DNA of 64,000 nucleotides. Source: Acidobacterium sp049965615 (lineage in GTDB: Bacteria; Acidobacteriota; Terriglobia; Terriglobales; Acidobacteriaceae). Below the pieces are notes generated by a model. The model had not been told where the DNA came from. It saw only the letters and a list, made by a program, of their open reading frames with translations, and ran no database searches. A program made the translations under genes and the position numbers. The stretch is from NCBI GenBank assembly GCA_049965615.1, contig JBMFWD010000013.1:1-64000 (forward strand). The letters run 5' to 3'. The number at the start of each line of letters is the position of its first letter. Position 1 is the first letter of the stretch. Shown piece after piece: positions 1-7,874 of this stretch.

Positions 1-277
1 GATGGTGGCCGGCCAGAATCGACAGAAACCAGGTGCCAAGAACGTCCCGCTTGTGAGAGGCGATGCCGCTGCTATAGCTCAGTGGGCAGCTGCTCACCCA
101 GGACTCGTACAGCCCAGCGGTGGCAAGAAACTCCGCGAAGAAGGCCAGTTGCGCATTGGGCGTGGCCCTCGCCTGGTTGTCCCAGCGAATGTGCATGCGC
201 CCACCCGGCGTCTCAACGGAAAACGACTCCAACTCAGAACTGTAGACGGAAATCTCTGCCTTCGACGACTCACCCAT
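1..277 (-). CDS. Transposase N-terminal fragment (runs off left edge)
   Basis: Reading the minus strand from an ATG at 277 gives 92 open codons to the window edge. A good ribosome site (GGAGGT, about 8 nt spacing) precedes the ATG. The protein begins MGESSKAEIS and contains HIRWDNQA, LAFFAEFLATAGL, SCPLSYSS, KRDVLGTWFLSILAGHH. From memory this series matches the N-terminus of a DDE transposase group (IS1380/IS4-like) with a 'KRDvLGT..LS.LAGH.RYAH' segment. The catalytic residues lie outside the window, so it cannot be said whether the element is intact. The element end should lie between 278 and about 390; I could not identify its inverted repeat. Confidence 0.6.
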   Translation of the reverse strand, partial: MGESSKAEISVYSSELESFSVETPGGRMHIRWDNQARATPNAQLAFFAEFLATAGLYESWVSSCPLSYSSGIASHKRDVLGTWFLSILAGHH

Positions 278-397
278 CGGGTGACACCTCCAAGTACGCT
301 TAAACCCGCTCCCAGTCTATCGCTCGAGAACCTTGCAATCGTTCCACTGCCGGAAAGAGGATTAAGGACGTTGCAAGGGGGGCGGGGTTTATCTGGA

Positions 398-434
398 CCC
401 CATTCATGCGCGATACGACCGCGCATGAATGGGG
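398..434. repeat. Long palindrome, copy 1 of 3
   Basis: Perfect 14-bp inverted repeat (CCCCATTCATGCGC / GCGCATGAATGGGG) around a 9-nt loop GATACGACC. It lies between the transposase fragment and the 3' end of fabH, so on the minus strand it follows fabH and may act as its terminator or RNA stabiliser. The same unit with the same loop recurs at 3465-3501, and a variant at 4212-4246. The rest of 278-496 holds no gene; 441-474 resembles the end of the second repeat family (GCGAACTTCG..GAAATGAC). Confidence 0.85.
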
Positions 435-496
435 CACCCGGCTTGCGCGGAGCGAACTTCGACGAAATGACGAGAGTTTCGGCGGAATCGGAAGAG

Positions 497-1513
497 TTAG
501 AACTCCCAGCGGAGGAGGGCTGCTCCCACGGTGAAGCCTGCGCCTACGCTGGCGATGAGGATGAGGTCGTTCTTTTTGAGGCGGCCTTCTTCGAGGGCTG
601 TGTTCATGGCCAGAGGGATGGTTCCTGCGGTAGTGTTGCCGTAGCGGTCGATGTTGATGACGACTTTTTGCGGCGGCAGGCCGAGGCGCTCGGCGCAGGA
701 GTCGATGATGCGGCGGTTGGCCTGGTGTGGGATGAAGCAGGTGAGGTCTTCGCTGGTGACGCCGTTGCGTTCGAGGACGCGGGTGGTGACTTCGGCCATT
801 TTGCGGACCGCGAATTTGTAGACGGCCTGGCCGTCCTGATGGACGTAGTGCATGCGCTTGTCGATGGTCTCGTGGGTGGGTGGATGGAGGCTGCCGCCGG
901 CTGGCATGTAGAGGGTGCAACCGCCGGCGCCGTCGATTTCGTGGACGAAGTCGATCATGCCGGTTTCACCGGTTTCGGCGGGTTCGATGAGGACGGCGCC
1001 GGCGCCGTCGCCGAAGAGGACGCAGGTGGTGCGGTCGGTGTAGTCGAGGATGGAGGACATGGTGTCCGCGCCGATGACGAGGACCTTGGAGTGCGCGCCG
1101 GACTCGACGAGCTTGCAGCCGACCTGGAGAGCATAGACGAAGCCGGAGCAGGCGGCGGAAAGGTCGAATCCCCAGGCACCGTGTGCGCCGAGCTTGTCCT
1201 GGACGAGGCAGGCGGTGGCGGGGAAGAGCATGTCTGGAGTGACGGTGGCGACGATGATGACTTCGACCTCGGAGGGCGAGACGCCGCGCCTTGCGAGACA
1301 GATGCGCGCGGCCTCGACGGCCATGTCACTGGTGCCCTTGCCTTTGTCGAGGATGTGTCGCTCGCGGATGCCGACGCGGGAGGTGATCCACTCGTCGCTG
1401 GTATCGACCATTTTTTCAAGATCGGCATTGGTGAGGACGTGCGGGGGAACCCAGGTTCCGAGGGAACTGATTTTTGCCCGGCGTGACGTGGGCGGGCGCA
1501 CTTCAAGAGTCAA
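497..1513 (-). CDS. fabH: Beta-ketoacyl-ACP synthase III (FabH)
   Basis: The 338-aa protein condenses acetyl-CoA with malonyl-ACP to start type II fatty acid synthesis in the cytosol. The catalytic triad is visible: Cys122 in SAACSGF, His263 in IPHQANRR and Asn293 in YGNTTAGT. The glycine-rich end (SVGAGFTVGAALL) is typical and the length is normal. The start chosen is TTG at 1513, because a strong GGAGGAG site sits about 5 nt upstream and the sequence matches the family from the first residues. It stands alone here, divergent from msrP; another fatty-acid gene, fabI, lies at 47.8 kb. Confidence 0.95.
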   Translation of the reverse strand: MTLEVRPPTSRRAKISSLGTWVPPHVLTNADLEKMVDTSDEWITSRVGIRERHILDKGKGTSDMAVEAARICLARRGVSPSEVEVIIVATVTPDMLFPATACLVQDKLGAHGAWGFDLSAACSGFVYALQVGCKLVESGAHSKVLVIGADTMSSILDYTDRTTCVLFGDGAGAVLIEPAETGETGMIDFVHEIDGAGGCTLYMPAGGSLHPPTHETIDKRMHYVHQDGQAVYKFAVRKMAEVTTRVLERNGVTSEDLTCFIPHQANRRIIDSCAERLGLPPQKVVINIDRYGNTTAGTIPLAMNTALEEGRLKKNDLILIASVGAGFTVGAALLRWEF

Positions 1514-1707
1514 AGCTACTCCTCCGTTTCAAAAAAAGCGGGAGTTTGTTGGTAAAAGTGTATTTTCGCCCACGAATGCTCTGAAGTACAGCGGGTGTCA
1601 CCGGTTGGGGAAAGGGAAGGGCTATTTGGATGTGGTCACAAGGCGAATGTAGCCAAAATCCGAATTGGGTGTCAGATGAGTAGACTGAATAGAAGGGGGT
1701 ATGCCGT

Positions 1708-2676
1708 ATGCCATCCAAGAGATATGAAGTGCCTGGGTCGGAGATCACGCCGAAGGAAGTTTTTTTGAACCGCCGGAAGTTTATGGCGGGAGCCGCCGTT
1801 GCAGGCGTGGGACTGGCCGCTGCGGGCGGCGCGATGGAGCTGCTGGAGCCGCACAAGAGCGTGATGGCCGCCGACCAGCTGAAGACGGTGGGAAGTCAGT
1901 GGAACGGCAAGGGGTTGAATGAAACCTCGTTCTACAACATTACGCACTACAACAATTTTTATGAGTTTGGGACGGGCAAGAGCGATCCGTACAAGTATGC
2001 GGGATCGCTTAAGACGGAGCCCTGGACGCTCGAGGTTGGTGGGCTTGTCCATAAGAAAAGGACATTTGATCTTGACGCGCTGATGAAGCTGAGTCCGCTG
2101 GAGGACCGCGTGTACCGATTCCGGTGCGTGGAGGCGTGGTCGATGGTGATTCCGTGGGTGGGGTATTCGCTGTCGAAGCTGATCAATGAAGTGCAGCCGC
2201 TGGGTTCGGCGAAATATGTGAAGTTTGTGTCCGTAGACCGGCCGAGCCAGGAGCCGGGGATTATGAGTGTGTCGATTCCGTGGCCTTACACGGAGGGGCT
2301 GCGGATGGATGAGGCGATGCATCCGCTGACGCTGCTGACGGTGGGGCTTTATGGGCAGGCGCTGCCGAACCAGAGTGGCGCTCCGGTGCGGATTATTGTG
2401 CCGTGGAAGTATGGGTTCAAGTCGCCGAAGTCGATTGTGAAGATTGAGTTTGTGAAGAACCAGCCGGAGACAACGTGGAACGAGATTGCTCCGGATGCTT
2501 ATGGGTTTTACTCGAATGTGAACCCGAATGTGGACCGGGTGCAGTGGAGCCAGGCGCGGGAGCGGGTGATTGGCGCTCCGATATGGAAGCAACTGCAGCC
2601 GACGCAGATGTTCAACGGCTACGCGAACGAGGTGGCGGGGCTTTACACGGGCATGGATTTGCGGCGGTATTACTAG
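1708..2676 (+). CDS. msrP: Protein-methionine-sulfoxide reductase catalytic subunit MsrP
   Basis: This 322-aa molybdopterin enzyme of the YedY family repairs oxidised methionines in periplasmic proteins. The N-terminus carries a twin-arginine signal (NRRKFMAGAA, residues 21-30) followed by a hydrophobic stretch, so it should be exported folded by the Tat system; tatC and tatA are also in this window. The molybdenum-ligating cysteine is Cys140 in YRFRCVEAWSMVIPW. A GAAGGGGG ribosome site lies about 9 nt before the ATG. The membrane partner msrQ follows after 30 nt, forming the usual two-gene operon. Confidence 0.95.
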   Translation: MPSKRYEVPGSEITPKEVFLNRRKFMAGAAVAGVGLAAAGGAMELLEPHKSVMAADQLKTVGSQWNGKGLNETSFYNITHYNNFYEFGTGKSDPYKYAGSLKTEPWTLEVGGLVHKKRTFDLDALMKLSPLEDRVYRFRCVEAWSMVIPWVGYSLSKLINEVQPLGSAKYVKFVSVDRPSQEPGIMSVSIPWPYTEGLRMDEAMHPLTLLTVGLYGQALPNQSGAPVRIIVPWKYGFKSPKSIVKIEFVKNQPETTWNEIAPDAYGFYSNVNPNVDRVQWSQARERVIGAPIWKQLQPTQMFNGYANEVAGLYTGMDLRRYY

Positions 2677-2706
2677 CCGGATTTTGGGGAATGGGAAAAG
2701 CCGCTG

Positions 2707-3333
2707 ATGCCGAAATGGTTGATTGTTGTACTGAAAGTTGGCGTGCACCTGGCGTGTCTGCTGCCGGTGGCATGGCTGGTGTGGGGTGGGTACCAGAACA
2801 CGCTGGGGCCTGATCCGACACACACGGTGACGTTTTTTACCGGGCGGGGAACGCTGCGGCTGCTGGCGATTACGCTGGCGATTTCTCCGCTGCGGAAGAT
2901 GTTTCCGAAGCGGCTGGGCTGGCTGATCAAGTTTCGGCGGCTGGTTGGGATGTATGCGTTTTTCTACGCCTGCCTGCACTTGCTGACGTATGTGTGGCTG
3001 TATGCGGGCCTGAGCCTGAATGCGATGGTGCAGGACATCAGCCAGCGGAAGTTTATTACCGCGGGGCTGGGGGCGTGGCTGCTGCTGCTGCCGCTGGCGG
3101 TTACTTCGACGTCGTGGTCGATACGGAAGATGGGCGGGAAGAACTGGAACCGGCTGCACAAGCTGGTGTATGTGGCGGCTGTGGCGGGGCTGGTGCACTA
3201 CTGGTGGGGCGTGAAGCCTGGGGTTTGGCGTCCGCTTGGGATTACGTTGATTATTGGCGTGATTCTGGCGGCGCGTCCTCTGATTGCGGCCTGGAAGCGG
3301 CGGGAAGCTCCTGTGGCTGTGAAGATTGGATAA
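2707..3333 (+). CDS. msrQ: Heme-binding membrane subunit MsrQ
   Basis: A 208-aa integral membrane protein of the ferric reductase-like transmembrane (YedZ) family that passes electrons to MsrP. About six hydrophobic segments are visible (around residues 5-27, 45-60, 80-100, 115-132, 150-165, 175-195). Likely heme-ligand histidines lie in the HLLTYVW segment and in the WNRLHKL/GLVHYWW region. It starts 30 nt after msrP. Beyond its stop the operon runs into a repeat (3379-3439) and a palindrome (3465-3501), which probably mark the transcript end. Confidence 0.92.
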   Translation: MPKWLIVVLKVGVHLACLLPVAWLVWGGYQNTLGPDPTHTVTFFTGRGTLRLLAITLAISPLRKMFPKRLGWLIKFRRLVGMYAFFYACLHLLTYVWLYAGLSLNAMVQDISQRKFITAGLGAWLLLLPLAVTSTSWSIRKMGGKNWNRLHKLVYVAAVAGLVHYWWGVKPGVWRPLGITLIIGVILAARPLIAAWKRREAPVAVKIG

Positions 3334-3378
3334 CTGTTAGCTGCTAGCCTTTCGCTCTTAGCTTGTGTGGTGGGCGCG

Positions 3379-3439
3379 GAACCGCAGATTTCTCCACTGC
3401 TTTCGCTCGCTGGTGCGAGCGAACTGCGGTCGAAATGAC
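3379..3439. repeat. Intergenic repeat, 'ACCGCAG...GAAATGAC' family
   Basis: The unit begins GAACCGCAG, contains a 7-bp hairpin (CGCTCGC TGGT GCGAGCG) and ends CTGCGGTCGAAATGAC. Related units occur at 19852-19902, 19938-20011 and 39651-39709, always just after gene ends, with fragments at 441-474 and 16171-16202. The ends (CCGCAG / CTGCGG) are inverted, so the whole unit can fold. It looks like a dispersed, non-coding repeat of the REP/BIME type. Confidence 0.7.
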
Positions 3440-3464
3440 TTTTCGTTGAGGTGAGTGCGTCCGA

Positions 3465-3501
3465 CCCCACTCATGCGCGATACGACCGCGCATGAATGGG
3501 G
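3465..3501. repeat. Long palindrome, copy 2 of 3
   Basis: Same element as at 398-434: right arm and 9-nt loop GATACGACC are identical, and the left arm has one change (CCCCACTCATGCGC), which breaks one pair. It lies between the convergent msrQ and GNAT genes, directly after another type of repeat. Confidence 0.85.
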
Positions 3502-3513
3502 CACCCGTCATGT

Positions 3514-4011
3514 CTATTGAGGTGGGGATTGGCGGGCTTTGCCGAGGGGCTTGGTCATGCGAACGAAGTGGCAGGGCATGGAGACGGGGCCTATCATTGC
3601 TGGCGGGATGGGTTCTGTGCCGGAGACGGTGTAGCCGAGGCGGTTGTAGTAGCCGGGGAGCTCCTGGCGGACGTTGACGATGGTGAGGTCGATGTGGAGT
3701 GCGCCCAGTTCGCGGGCGTATTCTTCTGCGGCGTTGACGAGGCGGGTTCCGAGGCCGGTTTTCTGGCTGGCGGGATCGACGGAGAGCAGGCCGAGGTAGG
3801 CGCGGTCGCCTTTTAATTCGACGAAGACACAGGCCTGGGGGCGGTCTGGCGGTCCGGAGACGAGGAAGCGGCCCCGGTGGAAGTATTCGCGGGTGGATTC
3901 GGGGGTGAGGCGGTCGTTTTGCTTGAAGAATTTTTCGACGGCGAAGGCCCGGTTGATGAGGCCCATGAGGGCGGGGAGTTCGGGTTCGGTGGCGAAGCGC
4001 AGGTCAGTCAT
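3514..4011 (-). CDS. GNAT family N-acetyltransferase
   Basis: A 165-aa single-domain acetyltransferase. The acetyl-CoA pyrophosphate-binding motif is visible as QKTGLGTRLV (about residues 83-92) after the beta strand AYLGLLSVDP, and a conserved late segment reads PGYYNRLGYTVSGTE. The substrate cannot be told from sequence. It stands alone, convergent with msrQ, and its promoter must lie in 4012-4200. Confidence 0.85.
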   Translation of the reverse strand: MTDLRFATEPELPALMGLINRAFAVEKFFKQNDRLTPESTREYFHRGRFLVSGPPDRPQACVFVELKGDRAYLGLLSVDPASQKTGLGTRLVNAAEEYARELGALHIDLTIVNVRQELPGYYNRLGYTVSGTEPIPPAMIGPVSMPCHFVRMTKPLGKARQSPPQ

Positions 4012-4211
4012 GGTGATGAATTTAAGAGGCTTTGACGCCCCCTATGGTTTTTGTGGGGGTGTTGTTGATTCTGTTGGGTTGGTTAAGGTTCTAACTTATG
4101 GTTGCTTGGAAAAGGCCTTTTCTGTCTGGCCTTTTGCGGGGCTTCTATTCTCAGAATAGCAATTTGGGGGTGAATTAACGGCAGGTTTGTGGTGGATAAG
4201 TGGGGGCGTGA

Positions 4212-4246
4212 CCCCATTCATGCGGAAAGTGCTCGCATGAATGGGG
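4212..4246. repeat. Long palindrome, copy 3 of 3 (variant loop)
   Basis: A 13-bp perfect inverted repeat (CCCCATTCATGCG / CGCATGAATGGGG) with a different 9-nt loop, GAAAGTGCT. The arms match the copies at 398-434 and 3465-3501 while the loop is replaced, which suggests selection on the stem. Confidence 0.8.
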
Positions 4247-4284
4247 AAGCCGAAAGTTTGAGTGGAGTATTCGCCTGAAAATAG

Positions 4285-4313
4285 AAAAGCGCGCCTGTTG
4301 GGGCGCGCTTTTT
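4285..4313 (-). terminator. Rho-independent terminator
   Basis: Perfect 11-bp stem (AAAAGCGCGCC / GGCGCGCTTTT) with a 6-nt loop. It lies 19 nt beyond the stop of the S41 protease gene on the minus strand, and the A-rich left side gives the U-tract on that strand. The sequence is symmetrical and may work both ways. Confidence 0.8.
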
Positions 4314-4331
4314 GGGTTTTCTGGGTGGGGT

Positions 4332-5957
4332 TTAGTGGGGGGCCCCGGGGTTTTCTTTGGCGGCTAGGTGCTGGGCGTCTGCCTTGAGGGCTCGCTGCTC
4401 GAGGGCTTGTGCCTGGGGCAGGAGGCCGAGGGCGGACTGGATTTCGGGATCCCAGTTGTCGATGACGATCTGGCCGTCGCGGAAGCCGAAGGTGGAGATG
4501 AAGATCTGCGACTTGATGGTGGCCTTGAGCCAGGGGAGGACGGCGTTGACGTCTGCCGGGGTGAAGGAGATGTTTTTCGCTTTGAGGAAGTCCTGGAAGT
4601 CGTTGAGGACGGCGTCGTTGACTTCGAATTCCTTGGTGACCTTGTGGTCGACGATGTAGTGTTCTGCAAAGCGCTGGAAGACGTAGTGGGCGAGCAGGAG
4701 GCTCTGGAAGTCGTTGGACTTGGCGGGCGTGAGTTCGACGTCAGGGGTGATACCGCCGCCGCCGTACACGGTGCGGCCTGAGTCAGTGAGGTAGACTTTG
4801 CGATCTTTCTTGTTCTGATTGCCACGGTCGACGTAGTAGTAGTCGTAGAGCGAGACGCCGCTGTAGTTGCGCTGGATGAGGCGGCCGCTGGGCGTGAAGT
4901 AATGGTAGGTGGTGAGGGTGAGCCCGGTGCCGTAGGAGAGGCGGTAGACGGTCTGGACGAGGCCTTTACCGAATGTGGTTTGTCCGGCTACGAGGGCGCG
5001 GTCGTGATCCTGGAGGGCGCCGGTGATGATTTCGGCAGCAGAAGCGGTTCCGTGACTCACGAGGACGACGATGGGGAAATCCGCGCCGTGGTTGCCGGTG
5101 GTGGCGCGGTAGATTTCCTCAGGGTAGGCGCGACCGCGCTGGGAGACGATGACCTGTCCGCGCTTGAGGAGGCGGTTGCAGACGCTGACGGCTTCGACGA
5201 GGACGCCGCCGGGATTTCCGCGGAGGTCGAGGATCAGGCCGTTCTGGTGGGGGACTTCCTTGAGGGCGGCGGCGAATTCCGGGCCGGTTGTTTCCTGAAT
5301 CTGCTTGATGTGGATGTAGGCGATGCCGGGGCGGATGTCGTAGGCGACATCGATGCTGGGGTTGGGGATTTCGTCGCGGGTGAGGGTGAAGGTGATGGGC
5401 TTGGGCGAACCTACTCGGTCCATGGTGACGTGGACGGAGGTTCCTTTTTCGCCCTTGAGGAGGTTGGCCACGTCAGAGGACGACATGCCCTTGGTAGATT
5501 TGCCGTCAATGGACACGATGACGTCGCCGGGATGGATGCCGGCCTTCCATGCGGGTGAGCCCTGCATGGGGTAGACGACGACGACTTGCTGTTCGCCGTG
5601 GATGAACTGGGGCTGGATGAGCATGCCGACGCCGTAGTAGTGGCCGCCCTCGTCCTGCTGCATGGCGGCGAAGGCCTTGGGATCGAAGAAGTTGGAGTGG
5701 GGGTCGAGGGTGCGCAGCATGGCTGGAATGGCGCCGTCGTAGATGATGCTGCTGGGCATTTTTCCGGTGATGGGGTCAGCGTAGTTTCTGGCGACGAGCT
5801 GGTAGACGCTGCTGAACCGCTCGAGGCTATTGCGGAAAGCGGTGTGATTGTCAGCAGACTGTGCGCCGACGCGATGGCTGAGCAGAAAGCCGCCGAGGCC
5901 GCAAGCTGTGAAGAAAACGACGAGGGAGAGGGCGGTGCGGCGAGCTGCGGATGACAT
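4332..5957 (-). CDS. S41 family C-terminal processing peptidase
   Basis: A 541-aa periplasmic serine protease of the CtpA/Prc family, which trims exported proteins from their C-termini. A signal peptide or anchor (MSSAARRTALSLVVFFTACG) supports the start at 5957; the frame stays open to 6074 but the extra 39 residues look non-coding. A PDZ domain lies at about residues 100-200 (GVGMLIQP, GDVIVSIDG) and the tail-specific protease domain follows. Catalytic residues are Ser306 in SHGTASAAEI and Lys331 in FGKGLVQT. A strong terminator ends the gene. Confidence 0.92.
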   Translation of the reverse strand: MSSAARRTALSLVVFFTACGLGGFLLSHRVGAQSADNHTAFRNSLERFSSVYQLVARNYADPITGKMPSSIIYDGAIPAMLRTLDPHSNFFDPKAFAAMQQDEGGHYYGVGMLIQPQFIHGEQQVVVVYPMQGSPAWKAGIHPGDVIVSIDGKSTKGMSSSDVANLLKGEKGTSVHVTMDRVGSPKPITFTLTRDEIPNPSIDVAYDIRPGIAYIHIKQIQETTGPEFAAALKEVPHQNGLILDLRGNPGGVLVEAVSVCNRLLKRGQVIVSQRGRAYPEEIYRATTGNHGADFPIVVLVSHGTASAAEIITGALQDHDRALVAGQTTFGKGLVQTVYRLSYGTGLTLTTYHYFTPSGRLIQRNYSGVSLYDYYYVDRGNQNKKDRKVYLTDSGRTVYGGGGITPDVELTPAKSNDFQSLLLAHYVFQRFAEHYIVDHKVTKEFEVNDAVLNDFQDFLKAKNISFTPADVNAVLPWLKATIKSQIFISTFGFRDGQIVIDNWDPEIQSALGLLPQAQALEQRALKADAQHLAAKENPGAPH

Positions 5958-6195
5958 TCGGAGGCGGAATCCTTGGGGGCCCTGCAAAGAGCTCAGATGC
6001 GTGCAGTATAGCATTCGGCCGGCATGGCGCGCTGTTGGGCGGAGCGCGCCGAGACGGGCGCGAGGCTGGTGCATTGGCTTTCATTGGACCAGACGTTTAC
6101 ACTCTGGAGAAGCGCTGCCTGACAACTCGCAAGTACATAAATGATATGGACGGCCGGATGGAGCGGGCGCGCTGCTGATTGGGATTGTGATAGTG

Positions 6196-7851
6196 ATGAA
6201 GCTTCGATCGTTACCGATTCGCGCGATGCTGGCCGCCGGACTGGCTGTCGCCGTAGTACCGAGTTATGGACTTGGCCGCAACAATGGGGATAACCCGAGC
6301 CTGAGCTCGAACAGTACGTTGCCTTATCCGGGCACGGTTGTGGAACAGATTGTGGCGCGCGTGGACGACCAGGTGATTGACACGTCGGACTACCAGCGCG
6401 CGGAGAAGGACCTGGAGCAGGAAGCGAAGCAGGAGAACTGGACGCCGGATCAGCTTGCGGAGCAGAAGAAGGATCTGCTGCGGAATCTGATCGACAAGCA
6501 ACTGCTTCTGGCCAAGGGCAAGCAACTGGGGATTACGGGCGAAGACGCGCTGATTCACCGGCTGGATGAGATCCGCAAACAGAACCACCTCGCTTCGATG
6601 CAGGCGCTGCAGCAGGCCGTGGAGTCGCAGGGTCTTTCCTGGCAGGACTTCAAGCAGCAGATTCGGCAGAGCATTATCACTTCCAGTGTGATTCGGCAGA
6701 AGGTGACGCCGAATATTCGTATCAGCCCATCGGAAGTGCAGGCTTATTACGACCAGCACAAGAGCGAGTACAAGCATCCGGAGCAGGTGCGGCTGAGCGA
6801 GATTCTGATACCGACGCCGAACCCGGATGATGCTGCGCAGGTGGCGAAAGCGAAGGGCGAAGCGGACTCGATTTACCAGAAGCTGAAGGGCGGGGCGGAC
6901 TTTGCGAAGCTGGCGAAGGAAGACTCGAAGGGTCCGATGGCGAGCCAGGGCGGCGATCTTGGGGTATTCACCAAGGGGCAACTTGCGCCGGTGCTGGAGA
7001 AGGACACGTTCTCGCTGAAGAAGGGCCAGTTTACGAAGCCGATTGAAACGCGACAGGGCTGGATCATCCTGGAGGTGACCCAGCACGAGGACGCGGGGGT
7101 TGCTCCGCTGAACCAGGTGCAGAACCAGATCATGGACGCGATCGGTTACGCGAAGATGCAGCCGGCGCTGCGGCAGTACCTGTCGAAACTGCGGACGGAA
7201 GCGTACATCGATATTCGTCCGGGTTACACGGACACAGGTGCGACATCGAATGAGATCAAGCCTACGTACAGCGCGTATCTGCCTCCTTCGGAAAAGACGA
7301 AGAAGGTGGTCCACTATCGCCGGAAGCGGTTTGATTCGAAACGGACTTTGGCCAAGCGCGAGCGCGAGCGGAAGAAGGAAGGCACGCAGAAGCTGGGCAA
7401 GCGCGAGAAGATTCGGTACGGGCAGGCTCCGCGTGAGGCGCTGCCACCGGCGCTGAACCAGACGGACCTGAACAGCCAGGGCGGACAGGTAGCTGCGAAC
7501 AACGCGGCCGAGGCCGCGTTGAGCAGCCAGAATTCGCAGATTGAGAAGCCGAAGAAGGTACGCTACTCGAGCCTGGCGAAGAAGCGGGCCGAGAAGAATA
7601 AGGTCGAGAAGAAGAAGGTGGACACGCACCATCCGATGCCGGTTGTGGGCCAGTTGAACAAGGCGACGCAGCAGGAGCAGGAGAGTTCGCTGGGCCTGGG
7701 CGGCGTGACGCCGAAGAAGAAAAAGGCGCATCCGCTGCGGCAGGGTCCGAAGCGGCGTTACACGAATGTGCAGGATAAGAAGGATCAGAAGAGGGACGAT
7801 TCGAGTACGAATTCTGATTCGAGCACAGGGAACGGGAGCACGCAGCAGTAA
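6196..7851 (+). CDS. SurA-like peptidylprolyl isomerase with basic C-terminal tail
   Basis: A 551-aa exported foldase. After a signal peptide (LPIRAMLAAGLAVAVVPS) comes a SurA N-terminal chaperone region (about residues 45-190: VVEQIVARVDDQVI, LLRNLIDKQLLLAKG) and one parvulin PPIase domain (about 195-310: VRLSEILIP, GGADFAKLAKEDS, GGDLGVF). The last 200 residues are unusual: low complexity, very rich in Lys, Arg, Gln and Ser (for example RERERKKE and KKKKAHPLRQ). ATG at 6196 is preferred over an in-frame GTG at 6187; neither has a strong ribosome site. It probably helps fold outer-membrane proteins. Confidence 0.88.
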   Translation: MKLRSLPIRAMLAAGLAVAVVPSYGLGRNNGDNPSLSSNSTLPYPGTVVEQIVARVDDQVIDTSDYQRAEKDLEQEAKQENWTPDQLAEQKKDLLRNLIDKQLLLAKGKQLGITGEDALIHRLDEIRKQNHLASMQALQQAVESQGLSWQDFKQQIRQSIITSSVIRQKVTPNIRISPSEVQAYYDQHKSEYKHPEQVRLSEILIPTPNPDDAAQVAKAKGEADSIYQKLKGGADFAKLAKEDSKGPMASQGGDLGVFTKGQLAPVLEKDTFSLKKGQFTKPIETRQGWIILEVTQHEDAGVAPLNQVQNQIMDAIGYAKMQPALRQYLSKLRTEAYIDIRPGYTDTGATSNEIKPTYSAYLPPSEKTKKVVHYRRKRFDSKRTLAKRERERKKEGTQKLGKREKIRYGQAPREALPPALNQTDLNSQGGQVAANNAAEAALSSQNSQIEKPKKVRYSSLAKKRAEKNKVEKKKVDTHHPMPVVGQLNKATQQEQESSLGLGGVTPKKKKAHPLRQGPKRRYTNVQDKKDQKRDDSSTNSDSSTGNGSTQQ

Positions 7852-7874
7852 GCCGCACACAGGGAATACGACAG

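Larger units (their letters stand above)
4012..4331. other. 320-bp intergenic region
   Basis: No credible gene. It should contain the minus-strand promoter of the GNAT gene, although I see no clear -35/-10 pair. It also contains the third palindrome (4212-4246) and the terminator of the S41 protease gene (4285-4313). Confidence 0.6.

Noticed and set aside
2..1486. 494-aa plus-strand open frame
   Set aside because: It covers fabH in antisense and the transposase fragment; its composition is repetitive Asp/Gly/Ala/Val and it lacks any family motif, as expected for a shadow frame in GC-rich DNA.
1672..3198. 508-aa minus-strand open frame over msrPQ
   Set aside because: Arg/His/Pro/Gln-rich composition without motifs, fully antisense to two well-supported genes.
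6211..7860. 549-aa minus-strand open frame over the PPIase gene
   Set aside because: Leu/Arg-rich shadow of a real gene; no start context or homology features.
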